The translations under genes and the position numbers were made by a program. The notes under the pieces were generated by a model, which ran no database searches, had not been told where the DNA came from, and was given only the letters and a program-made list of their open reading frames with translations. Of a stretch of 64,000 nucleotides of DNA, positions 57,002 to 64,000 are shown piece by piece (positions within the stretch are counted from its first letter, which is position 1; each line of letters begins with the position of its first letter). The stretch lies in assembly GCA_048594725.1 (NCBI GenBank), contig JBMDXA010000032.1:7091-71090 (forward strand), read 5' to 3'. Origin of the DNA: JAFDZV01 sp048594725 (GTDB lineage: Bacteria > Bacteroidota > Ignavibacteria > OLB7).

Positions 57002-58399
57002 ATGCCAGAATTATCTTCTCCTGTGCGTCATGATGCTGCCGGCGATCGTTCCTTGAAGCAGGCCGGTTCCCCCGGTGTCGGGAGCCGCGAGCGCGCCCTC
57101 GGCTGGCTGCTGATGGCGTTGCATGCGGTTCTGTTCGGGCTGTATGTGTTCGGCTTCCGGTTCCTGCCGTTGCAGGATTATCCCGACTGGCTTTTTCAGG
57201 GGCTTCTGTTCAAGACCTGGCTTTCCAATCCGGCACTGCTCGACGGCGTGTATCTGGTTCAGCCGTACCTTCCGCCGAACGCCATCTCCACGGTTGTGAT
57301 AGGGGGATTGTCGTGGCTGATGCCTGCGGAGATCGCAGGGAAAATCTTCCTGCTGCTTTCGATGCTGGTTCTGTATAGGGGAATATTCCTGTTTATGGGG
57401 CTGACCGTAAAGGGGAATATTCCGCTGCGTCTGCTGATCGCAGGTGCGCTCGTCTTCAGCTATAATTTCTGGCTGGGGAATATCAATTTCGTGATGGGGC
57501 TGGGCGCTGCTCTCTGTAGCATCCATCTGCTGATCGGGAGGGGATGGATCGATAAGATTATCCCGGCCGCCGCGCTGCTGCTGCGCTGCTACTGCTGCCA
57601 CTTCTTCTCCTTCTGCATCGTGGGGCTGGCCGTTGTGCTCCATCTCGTGATGGAAAAAAAATGGAATGCTCTGGGGCGATTCGTTCTTGCCTGCATTCCG
57701 GCCGCCGTGCTGCTGCTGCATTATGTGGCTAACGCACATGCCGCCACCTCCGATAGCGACATGGTCCTTCCGATCGCCGAACAGATCCGGCAGCGCCTTG
57801 CGATGATGGCCGGTGTGCTGATCCCCTTCCCCCGGTTCAAAGGAGCCAGCGAGCCCGGATCGGTTCTGAAATTCTTCAATTATCTCTACCTCGGAGGGAT
57901 AATCGTAGCGATTGCCGCCTCCTGTATCGTCGCGTTTCGCCGGCGGCTCCGCTGGTTCAATATCATCCTCGCCGCCACTGTTCTTCCCATTATTCTTCTT
58001 CTTCCGCTCTATACGAGCGGCATCGTCTATCCGGGGGAGCGGCTTGTACTTTTTCTTCTCATCAATATTCTGGCGTTCGTCCTTCTTCGCTGGCCGAAGG
58101 CCGCACCGGCGCTGGGCGTCTGCTTCGCTCTGCTGAATATCGGGATCGCCCTCCATGCCTGGGATGCCACTGCGCGATTCGATAGCATGGTGAATTCCGG
58201 AGTATATCCCTCATCGGAGCGGATGATGCAACTGCGCGGAAAAGGGGGGAGCGATGGGTTCCTGCGGATTCCATTCTACGAGGGAGTGGAAGCGCTTGAG
58301 CGCCGGAACCAAGCCATGCGCTTTACCATATTTCAGAGCGGCCTCTTCCGCGAGTTCGATATGAACCGGGAGGCTGAAGGGGAGAGATCCGCGCGATAA
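57002..58399 (+). CDS. Polytopic membrane protein, unknown function
   Basis: It starts eight bases after the C25 peptidase stop. The 465-residue protein has about ten membrane helices. A short re-entrant-like PLQDYPDWLFQGLLFK segment follows helix 1, and the C-terminal ~75 residues are soluble. The conserved-looking Asp-Tyr-Pro after the first helix and the overall layout recall GT-C-fold glycosyltransferases and related uncharacterised Bacteroidota proteins, but no catalytic motif is certain. A link to EPS or T9SS glycan work is speculative. Confidence 0.6.
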   Translation: MPELSSPVRHDAAGDRSLKQAGSPGVGSRERALGWLLMALHAVLFGLYVFGFRFLPLQDYPDWLFQGLLFKTWLSNPALLDGVYLVQPYLPPNAISTVVIGGLSWLMPAEIAGKIFLLLSMLVLYRGIFLFMGLTVKGNIPLRLLIAGALVFSYNFWLGNINFVMGLGAALCSIHLLIGRGWIDKIIPAAALLLRCYCCHFFSFCIVGLAVVLHLVMEKKWNALGRFVLACIPAAVLLLHYVANAHAATSDSDMVLPIAEQIRQRLAMMAGVLIPFPRFKGASEPGSVLKFFNYLYLGGIIVAIAASCIVAFRRRLRWFNIILAATVLPIILLLPLYTSGIVYPGERLVLFLLINILAFVLLRWPKAAPALGVCFALLNIGIALHAWDATARFDSMVNSGVYPSSERMMQLRGKGGSDGFLRIPFYEGVEALERRNQAMRFTIFQSGLFREFDMNREAEGERSAR

Positions 58400-58652
58400 A
58401 TAATTTCCGTGGTGGAACATGGATAATGTTGGTCGCATCATCGGAGCATTGTCGTTCCTCTCCGCTATATAATGCTGGGATAATGTGCAAAAACATCTTT
58501 GCGGAGCATCTTACCTGTAGTTGGGGTCCAGAACTGCAAGCTGTTTACAATAGTCATCTCCGGGAACCTCTTGTCAGTCGCGAGCAGCCTCCACCTATCA
58601 TAACCCTGGGCATGTGCCCGAAATTCACCCATATTATTTATCCTTTACTACT

Positions 58653-60167
58653 ATGAACGGATCAGTAAAAACTGTTCTCTTGTGCGGAGCATTGTTTGCT
58701 TCTCTCGCAACGTCCAATAGCGCTTTCGGCCAGTGGACGAGAAATGCCGGCACCGGCGAAACCTATGTCACTACCGCCACCGATAAGATCGGTATCGGCA
58801 CCTCGACGCCGCAGTCGAAGGTCCATATCTATTCAACGGAAAATTTTCCGGAATTAAAGATCCAGACCACCAACGGAGGTGGTTCGCCCCGGCTTTCATT
58901 TCTTCATGGGGTGCTCGGATCGGCCAGCGAGTGGCGGCCGGGATTTATTCAGTCTGTCGGTGATGCCGTAAACTACACCGGAGCGCTGGAGTTCTATACC
59001 AACGGTACCGGATCGGCAAACCGTTTCGGTTTCGTACGGGCCATGACGATGATTAATGGAAATGTGGGAATCGGTGTCGGCGGGACCAATGTTCCCCTGA
59101 CAAAGTTCCATGTCGCCGACGGCGGATTGCTGGTGACCGGCACCACCGGCACCACTCCGGTTTCCGGCGCGGGGACCAGGATGATGTATGTGCCGGCGAA
59201 AGGAGGGGCTCTGAGAGTGGGACTAGCAACCGGGAGCGAGTGGGATGATGCAAATATCGGTATAAGCTCCTTTGCTACCGGCCGGGTTGTAACCGCAAGC
59301 GGGCCAAACTCGGTTGCAACAGGGAACTCTACAACCGCATCTGGAAGTGATGCCTTTGCAGGGGGACTTGGTTCGACCGCCACTGGAGCTGGAAGTGTAG
59401 CTTTAGGCAATTATGCCGATGCCTCCGGCTTCGTTGCCGTTGCCACAGGGGTGGGTACGACGGCCAGCGGATGGGCTTCCACTGCCATGGGAGGTGTTTC
59501 TGTAGCATCGGGGTCGTATTCGGTTGCAATAGGGATCGGAACCGTTGCCCAGGCATATTCCTCCTTGGTGATCGGGCGAAATAATCTCATCAGCGGTACG
59601 ACAAGTACCTGGAATCCCTCCGAGCCAGTGTTTGTAATTGGCAATGGCAGCAGTGCTATTTCCCCTTCCAATGCATTTACCGTGCTGAAGGATGGACAGA
59701 CCCATATCGGCGGGTCGAATCCGGCCGGTTATATGCTGAATGTAAATGGTAATTCTTATTTCAATGGAACCGGTAGCTGGTCCAGCGGGACGATCTGGTC
59801 GGATGCGCGCTTGAAGACCAATATTGTTTCGGTGTCGGGTGCGGTTGACAAGGTGATGAGCCTGCACGGCGTCACCTTCGACTATCGCAAAGCGGATTTT
59901 CCGGAGCGTAATTTTCCGGAAGGGAAGCAGCTGGGCTTTATCGCCCAGGAAGTGGAGAAGATTGTGCCGGAAGTGGTGGTTACCAACAGCGATGGCTACA
60001 AGGCCGTTGCCTACCAGAACCTTACCGCGCTGCTGACCGAGGCCATCAAGGAACAGCAGGGGACCATCACCGGGCTTCGCAATGAGAACGCCGAGTTGAA
60101 GGCGCGGCTTCAGGCGATCGAGTCGCGGCTGGGGATCACCCCATCCGGAACGGGAGATCTGAAGTAA
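58653..60167 (+). CDS. Secreted YadA-head/S74 tail-fibre-type protein
   Basis: The start at 58653 yields a signal peptide (VKTVLLCGALFASLATSNSAFGQ). Residues ~35-200 carry GIGT/GNVGIG-type units (DKIGIGTSTPQSKVHI). Residues ~210-320 are YadA-like head repeats (NSVATGNSTTASGSDAFAG, GSVALGNYADASGFVAVATG). Near 383 the S74 intramolecular chaperone begins with SDARLKTNI, followed by LGFIAQEVEKIVPEVV and a C-terminal coiled coil (QQGTITGLRNENAELKARLQ). S74 domains usually trimerise and cut themselves off. There are no phage genes nearby. It is probably a trimeric adhesin or fibre. Confidence 0.85.
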   Translation: MNGSVKTVLLCGALFASLATSNSAFGQWTRNAGTGETYVTTATDKIGIGTSTPQSKVHIYSTENFPELKIQTTNGGGSPRLSFLHGVLGSASEWRPGFIQSVGDAVNYTGALEFYTNGTGSANRFGFVRAMTMINGNVGIGVGGTNVPLTKFHVADGGLLVTGTTGTTPVSGAGTRMMYVPAKGGALRVGLATGSEWDDANIGISSFATGRVVTASGPNSVATGNSTTASGSDAFAGGLGSTATGAGSVALGNYADASGFVAVATGVGTTASGWASTAMGGVSVASGSYSVAIGIGTVAQAYSSLVIGRNNLISGTTSTWNPSEPVFVIGNGSSAISPSNAFTVLKDGQTHIGGSNPAGYMLNVNGNSYFNGTGSWSSGTIWSDARLKTNIVSVSGAVDKVMSLHGVTFDYRKADFPERNFPEGKQLGFIAQEVEKIVPEVVVTNSDGYKAVAYQNLTALLTEAIKEQQGTITGLRNENAELKARLQAIESRLGITPSGTGDLK

Positions 60168-60201
60168 GCGAGCCGTAGATACGGTGCTGATGCAAAGCGA
60201 G

Positions 60202-60231
60202 CGGGCGGGCCACTACGTGATGGCCCGCCCG
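60202..60231. terminator. Bidirectional terminator between convergent genes
   Basis: CGGGCGGGCCA at 60202-60212 pairs perfectly with TGGCCCGCCCG at 60221-60231 (11 bp, 8-base loop), followed by TTCATCTATC on the plus side. Confidence 0.8.
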
Positions 60232-60270
60232 TTCATCTATCTATAGATTATTCCCCGGAGGGAACTTCTC

Positions 60271-60636
60271 TTACGTCGCCTTCGGCGTCCGCCAGAGCAC
60301 ACCGGAGCCCTGCATGAAGATCTTGATCTGGCGTACGGAGGTCATCTGCGGATTGTAGTAGACGGTGATCGTGGCCGTCCGTCTGGTTGCCGAGAAGTCG
60401 CGATAGCTTACACCGGTCACCCCCTGGATTCCCTGCACCTGATAGCAGAAGTCGGTCAGCATCGTCTCGCTCAGCACACCATTGAAGGTCTGGGTGATGG
60501 AAGGGGAATGCGTGATATAGTTCTGCGATGTGCGCGAGGTCCACGGGACCACTGCCGCCGCCACGGCCGCGGCCGCAGCTACCAGAAGAGTTTTGCGATT
60601 GAATACGAGCCGTTTCAGGGTGCCAAGTACATTCAT
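60271..60636 (-). CDS. Membrane-anchored HMA-like small protein
   Basis: From ATG 60636 (six codons inside the longest frame) the 121-residue product has a basic N-terminus, one membrane helix (KTLLVAAAAAVAAAVV), and a ~75-residue beta-alpha-beta-like domain (GVLSETMLTDFCYQVQGIQGVTGVSYRDFSATRRTATITVYYNP). The order strand-helix-strand with VQGIQGVTGVSY resembles HMA (heavy-metal-associated) domains, but the CxxC metal motif is absent; only one Cys (DFCYQV) is left. It is unlikely to be a metal carrier of the usual kind. Transcribed toward the terminator at 60202. Confidence 0.6.
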   Translation of the reverse strand: MNVLGTLKRLVFNRKTLLVAAAAAVAAAVVPWTSRTSQNYITHSPSITQTFNGVLSETMLTDFCYQVQGIQGVTGVSYRDFSATRRTATITVYYNPQMTSVRQIKIFMQGSGVLWRTPKAT

Positions 60637-61038
60637 TGTTCGCCTCCGATTCACTGGGAGCAGATGCTGAGAATACTACACCGCACGTTCGGGATTGGTT
60701 GCCGGCCGCTGCCGGAAGGATCGGCTGCTACCAGCATGAGGTTCAGACAGCGGAATCGGCGGGAGGATTACTCACAAGAGGTATCTTTTCAAACGACGAA
60801 CCAGAGTCTGCTATTGTGGGAGGGTCCGGGAAATTTTTTTTGCGGGAGATGGTGGATGGCAGCGGAGGTGTTCACGCAAAAACGCGAAGGCGCAAAGAAG
60901 AGGGAGTCATCCTCTCCTGTTGCGCTCTCTGCGTCTTGTGCGAAGATCTTTCAGTAAGCCGCAGAAGTACAAAAAAGAGGAGGGAGGATGCTCTCATCTT
61001 CTTTGCGCTCTCTGCGTCTTTGCGTGATATTCTCTTCT
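60637..61038. repeat. Gap with CGCAAAG-type repeats but no GxxExxY gene
   Basis: TTCACGCAAAAACGCGAAGG then CGCAAAGAAG at 60871-60900, GTTGCGCTCTCTGCGTCTTG at about 60919-60938, and TTTGCGCTCTCTGCGTCTTT then GCGTGA at 61003-61028. The words match those flanking the GxxExxY gene at 26.9 kb. No coding frame of that family lies between the copies, so this may be a remnant or an empty site. Confidence 0.65.
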
Positions 61039-61470
61039 TCAAGTATGCATCGGCTGCGGGAGCCCCTCGGCGGCCAGTCTGGCGCAGAATTCCCGGTTGC
61101 CGGCCAGGATATCGTAGGAGGGGAGTTCGGCAAGGCCCACCCATTGCATATCGGCGAACCCCTCGTTCCGTATCTCTCCCTCCCAGCTCTCCACCAGATA
61201 GTAGCCCACCGCGAAGGTGCCGCCGTCGGGGTACTGGGAGATCTGCTCGTGGAGCAATCTTCCCACAACCGTATCAACGGCCAGCTCCTCCATCAGTTCG
61301 CGGCGCAATGCCTCGCCGGCGGTTTCACCGGCCTCCAGTTTGCCGCCGGGGAACTCCCACTGCAGCGGGTAGCTTTTGCCGGGGGGGCGCTGGCACAGCA
61401 GCACGCATCCATCCCCCCGCATCATGATCGCCACGGCCACCGCTATCGCCGTTTTCGGTTCTCCGCTCAT
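61039..61470 (-). CDS. mutT: MutT-like Nudix (8-oxo-dGTP pyrophosphatase-type) hydrolase
   Basis: The 143-residue product has LCQRPPGKSYPLQWEFPGGKLEAGET followed by the Nudix box GGKLEAGETAGEALRRELMEEL (the usual G-x5-E-x7-REUxEE core; the box ends in L-A-V rather than G-U). The CQRPPGK and WEFPGGK motifs are typical of MutT/CTP pyrophosphohydrolase members, which hydrolyse oxidised nucleotides. Its start overlaps the MBL hydrolase stop by four bases. Confidence 0.87.
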   Translation of the reverse strand: MSGEPKTAIAVAVAIMMRGDGCVLLCQRPPGKSYPLQWEFPGGKLEAGETAGEALRRELMEELAVDTVVGRLLHEQISQYPDGGTFAVGYYLVESWEGEIRNEGFADMQWVGLAELPSYDILAGNREFCARLAAEGLPQPMHT

Positions 61471-62864
61471 AGCTTGAACTTCTCCCCCTTGACCGGGGCT
61501 ATCACCTTCCGGAATCCCGCGTCCTGCAATCCCTGGCGGAGCGCATCCTGCGCCTTCTGCTCGCCGTGCACCAGGAAGATCCGGCGCAGCCGCTCGCGGT
61601 TCATCCCTCCGATATAATCGATAAGCTCCGGATGATCGGCATGTGCCGAAAGGCCGTTGATGATCTTCACCTGCGCCCGCAGCTGGAACTCCTCTCCCCA
61701 GATGTTCACCCTCTCCCGCCGCTCCACGATCCTGCGGCCGAGAGTGTGCTCGGCCTGGAAGCCGGCCACCAGGATGGTATTGCGTTCATCCTCTATATTG
61801 TTCATCAGATGGTGCACCACGCGCCCGGCCTCCATCATCCCGGAGGCGGCGATGATGACGCACGGCTCATGACGGCCGTTCAGCGCCTTGGACTCCTCGG
61901 CGCTCCGCAGATACCGCAGCCCGGCAAAGCCGAACGGATCGGGATCGGTCTGGAGCAGATCGGCCACCCTGCTGTTGAAGCACTCCGGATGGGTACGGAA
62001 GATATCGGTGGCATTGATCGCCAGAGGGGAATCCACGTAGATCGGGATGCGGGGGAGCTCCCCCTGCTCGAACAGAACGTTCAGCAGGTAGACGATATCC
62101 TGTGTGCGTCCCACGGCGAATGCGGGAATGATGAGCTTGCCGCGCCGCTCCATCGTCTCGATGATGATCCCCTTGAGCTCGTTCATCAGATCCGGATAGC
62201 TCTCGTGGGTGCGCCCCCCGTAGGTGCTCTCGGTGATGAGGATATCGACGTCGCCGACGAATTCCGGATCACGAAGAATGGGACGATTCTTCCTCCCGAG
62301 ATCCCCGGTGAAGCAGAGTCTGGTGGTGCCCCCCGATTCCCTGACGTCCAGCACTACAAGGGAGGAGCCGAGGATATGCCCCGCATCGTAGAAGGTGCAG
62401 GTGATGTCGTCGGCAACCTGGATGGGGGCGTGGTAGGAGGTGCACTGGAAATGCTCCATCACCCGGAGGGCATCCTCGGTGGTATAGAGCGGGTCCAGGG
62501 CTATATGCTTCTTCCGCCGGATGAAGGCGGCATCCGATTCCTGGATATGCGCCGAATCGGGGAGCATGATGGAACAGAGGTCGCGCGTGGCGTGGGTGGA
62601 GTAGATGCTCCCCCGGAACCGATGGCGGCGTTCCCCCTTCACCAGGGAGGGGAGATTGCCGGAGTGATCGATATGGGCGTGCGAGAGGATCACCGCATCG
62701 AGCTCTTCCGGATCAAACGGCAGGGTGCTGTTGATCTCGTGGGCTTCCTGGCGGCGTCCCTGGTAGAGCCCGCAATCGAGAAGCAGGCGGGTCCCCTTCT
62801 CGGTCGTGATAAGGTGCATGGAGCCGGTGACGGTACGGGCGGCTCCGAGAAATTGTATAAGCAT
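61467..62864 (-). CDS. MBL-fold beta-CASP RNase/hydrolase (CPSF-like)
   Basis: The ATG at 62864 gives MLIQFLGAARTVTGS, the standard opening of this family; the upstream extension is noise. The 465-residue product has the zinc motif SHAHIDHSG (62-67), CFTGDLGR, ILITESTYGGR, the beta-CASP region with VGRTQDIVYLLN and FRTHPECF, a CVIIAASGMMEAGRVVHHL block, and a C-terminal RMM-like domain (INGLSAHADHPELIDYI, IFLVHGEQKAQDAL). Such enzymes act as exo/endoribonucleases. It is followed without a gap by the Nudix gene. Confidence 0.92.
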   Translation of the reverse strand: MLIQFLGAARTVTGSMHLITTEKGTRLLLDCGLYQGRRQEAHEINSTLPFDPEELDAVILSHAHIDHSGNLPSLVKGERRHRFRGSIYSTHATRDLCSIMLPDSAHIQESDAAFIRRKKHIALDPLYTTEDALRVMEHFQCTSYHAPIQVADDITCTFYDAGHILGSSLVVLDVRESGGTTRLCFTGDLGRKNRPILRDPEFVGDVDILITESTYGGRTHESYPDLMNELKGIIIETMERRGKLIIPAFAVGRTQDIVYLLNVLFEQGELPRIPIYVDSPLAINATDIFRTHPECFNSRVADLLQTDPDPFGFAGLRYLRSAEESKALNGRHEPCVIIAASGMMEAGRVVHHLMNNIEDERNTILVAGFQAEHTLGRRIVERRERVNIWGEEFQLRAQVKIINGLSAHADHPELIDYIGGMNRERLRRIFLVHGEQKAQDALRQGLQDAGFRKVIAPVKGEKFKL

Positions 62865-63027
62865 GGGGGAAGATACGGGTGCCGGCCGTATCCGCAACGG
62901 ATGGGAGAGGGGGCGGGCACGACAATTCGTTCGAAATTGAAAAATATCTACCGGAAGGATTGCTTTATCCCCCGAACCTTCAGTAGATTGGGCCACGGTT
63001 TTCAACCAGTGGTTGAGATCCTCCTGT

Positions 63028-63102
<75 letters not shown>

Positions 63103-63556
63103 CGGTATTCCAGTGCGGAATACAATCGCCCGGCTATCCGGAGTGCTCCGGATACACCAACGTCGGAATCGCCCACGGCCCTGCCATCATGATGGGAACA
63201 TCCTGCTGGCTTCCGCTCGCATGATTCTCGTACAGCCGGTTTCGCCTCCTCAGGTTCCCTATCCCCCGAGCCGGCATCGTAGACGATCTCACTCTGTAAG
63301 GCTGCATTGCAATCTGCGCCGCATAGTGGCTTGCAGGGCACCGAAAAGTGCCTTTCAGGCGAAGTAATACTGTAGCTATCGTGGGTATCAGGTGATTCCC
63401 GTCAGGGAATTGGATGGCGTGCTTCTTGTTCTACGTACATGTGCGCTCGAATCGTGACTATGTGGAGATCAGCCGGCGGCTCGTATCCCACCCTCTCATA
63501 GTCTTCCAGCTGACGTTGTCTAGAGGCTATCAATAATCTTTCAGGGGGATCAGACA
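63103..63556. other. Gap after tRNA-Gly
   Basis: Two small hairpins follow the tRNA: 63105-63123 (7 bp) and TATCCGGAG/CTCCGGATA at 63135-63154. I see no gene, integrase or duplicated tRNA end that would mark an integrated element. Confidence 0.4.
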
Positions 63557-63826
63557 ATGCCTTCCTACGTGTATGTTCTCAGGAGTGCTGCTACTGGACA
63601 GCATTATATCGGTTCGACCAACGATCTTCATCGTAGGATCGCCAATTATAATCAATCATCGTCGCGCGCCTTCAAGATCGGCGATTCGTGGGAATGCGTG
63701 TATGTAGAGGTTTGCGATAACCTTGAATCCGCCCGCAATCGCGAGCGCTATCTGAAAAGCGTCGATGGCGTCGATGAGAAGATTAAGATTCTGTACTCGA
63801 CTCCCTCTCGAGACCGGAACAGCTAG
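63557..63826 (+). CDS. GIY-YIG domain protein, 89 aa
   Basis: The small protein starts YVYVLRSAATGQHYIGSTNDLHRRIANYN, the GIY-YIG pattern (here Y-V-Y ... Y-I-G) with the conserved Arg of the helix, followed by WECVYVE, the ARNRERYLKS block with the catalytic-region Glu, and a Lys-rich end. This is the UPF0213/YhbQ-like group of single-domain GIY-YIG proteins, putative structure-specific nucleases of unclear role. AGGGGG lies eight to twelve bases before the ATG. Confidence 0.88.
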   Translation: MPSYVYVLRSAATGQHYIGSTNDLHRRIANYNQSSSRAFKIGDSWECVYVEVCDNLESARNRERYLKSVDGVDEKIKILYSTPSRDRNS

Positions 63827-63851
63827 ACGCCTCACTTGTTATGAAAACGCG

Positions 63852-63889
63852 ACGGAGCCCAGATCGGTACAGGCCGGTCTGGGCTCCGT
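63852..63889 (+). terminator. Terminator after the GIY-YIG gene
   Basis: ACGGAGCCCAGA at 63852-63863 pairs perfectly with TCTGGGCTCCGT at 63878-63889, followed by TGTGTTTGC. Confidence 0.8.
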
Positions 63890-64000
63890 TGTGTTTGCTA
63901 TGAATGCAATGAGGATGCAGGAGGGAGGGGAGAATGTTCCGGGCAGCGGCGGTAACCAGTGTAAGCATCTAGCGGCGTACGGTCTGTAATCCACCTCGTC

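Noticed and set aside
58653..60167. Prophage, suggested by the tail-fibre-type S74 domain
   Set aside because: No capsid, terminase, portal, integrase or lysis genes are nearby, and the protein has its own signal peptide.

Overview
The window is a GC-rich bacterial chromosome segment with dense, short-spaced genes on both strands. Several traits point to the Bacteroidota/Chlorobiota/Kapabacteria side of the tree. At least four large secreted proteins end in type IX secretion (T9SS) type A sorting-domain-like tails. There is a gingipain/PorU-type C25 peptidase, a Bacteroidota-type three-gene succinate dehydrogenase/fumarate reductase operon, a YpdA-like reductase, many lipoproteins and outer-membrane beta-barrels, mostly weak Shine-Dalgarno sites, and a few TATATTNG promoter-like motifs. 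I cannot name a species; a Kapabacteria-like lineage is a guess.

Layout. 1-8.5 kb: tail of a response regulator, three strong hairpins in a row, two tiny candidate genes, a barrel gene broken by an in-frame stop, a helical-repeat protein, a secreted seven-repeat propeller, a TPR-like lipoprotein, and a ClpB gene that stops just after its first AAA+ module. 8.7-16 kb: sensor histidine kinase, ispF, a FadL-like barrel overlapping a lipoprotein, and glgA. 16-25 kb: GH3 hexosaminidase, P5C/aldehyde dehydrogenase with a basic tail, Asp-box secreted protein, small secreted proteins, and a tandem-duplicated Cys-rich secreted protein. 25-35.7 kb: an AtuA-like protein split into two genes separated by a GxxExxY cassette, pyrE, a set of similar small lipoproteins, miaE, fmt and a GDPD. 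35.8-44.7 kb: SUMF1-like protein, ArsB/NhaD-type transporter, sdhCAB, apt-ypdA, and an SRPBCC gene with a decayed copy. 45.2-51 kb: an exopolysaccharide operon (export protein, chain-length protein, GT4 transferase, polymerase/ligase). 51-60 kb: the 1973-residue C25 peptidase, a polytopic membrane protein, and an S74-tailed adhesin-like protein. 60-64 kb: HMA-like small protein, mutT-type Nudix, MBL/beta-CASP hydrolase, tRNA-Gly(CCC) and a GIY-YIG protein.

Many intergenic gaps carry dispersed repeats of four kinds: a GGAGTTC/ACTCCGTG element, an AGCTCCGGAGGAGCG element, GC hairpins such as GCGGGCGAAGCCCGC or CCGCCTGCGGCGG, and CGCAAAG-rich repeats that flank the GxxExxY gene. There is no rRNA, CRISPR array, transposase or prophage. 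The observations most worth a second look are the clean ClpB truncation, the split AtuA with its intervening cassette, the ILEI/FAM3-like domain inside the C25 peptidase, and the repeat families.
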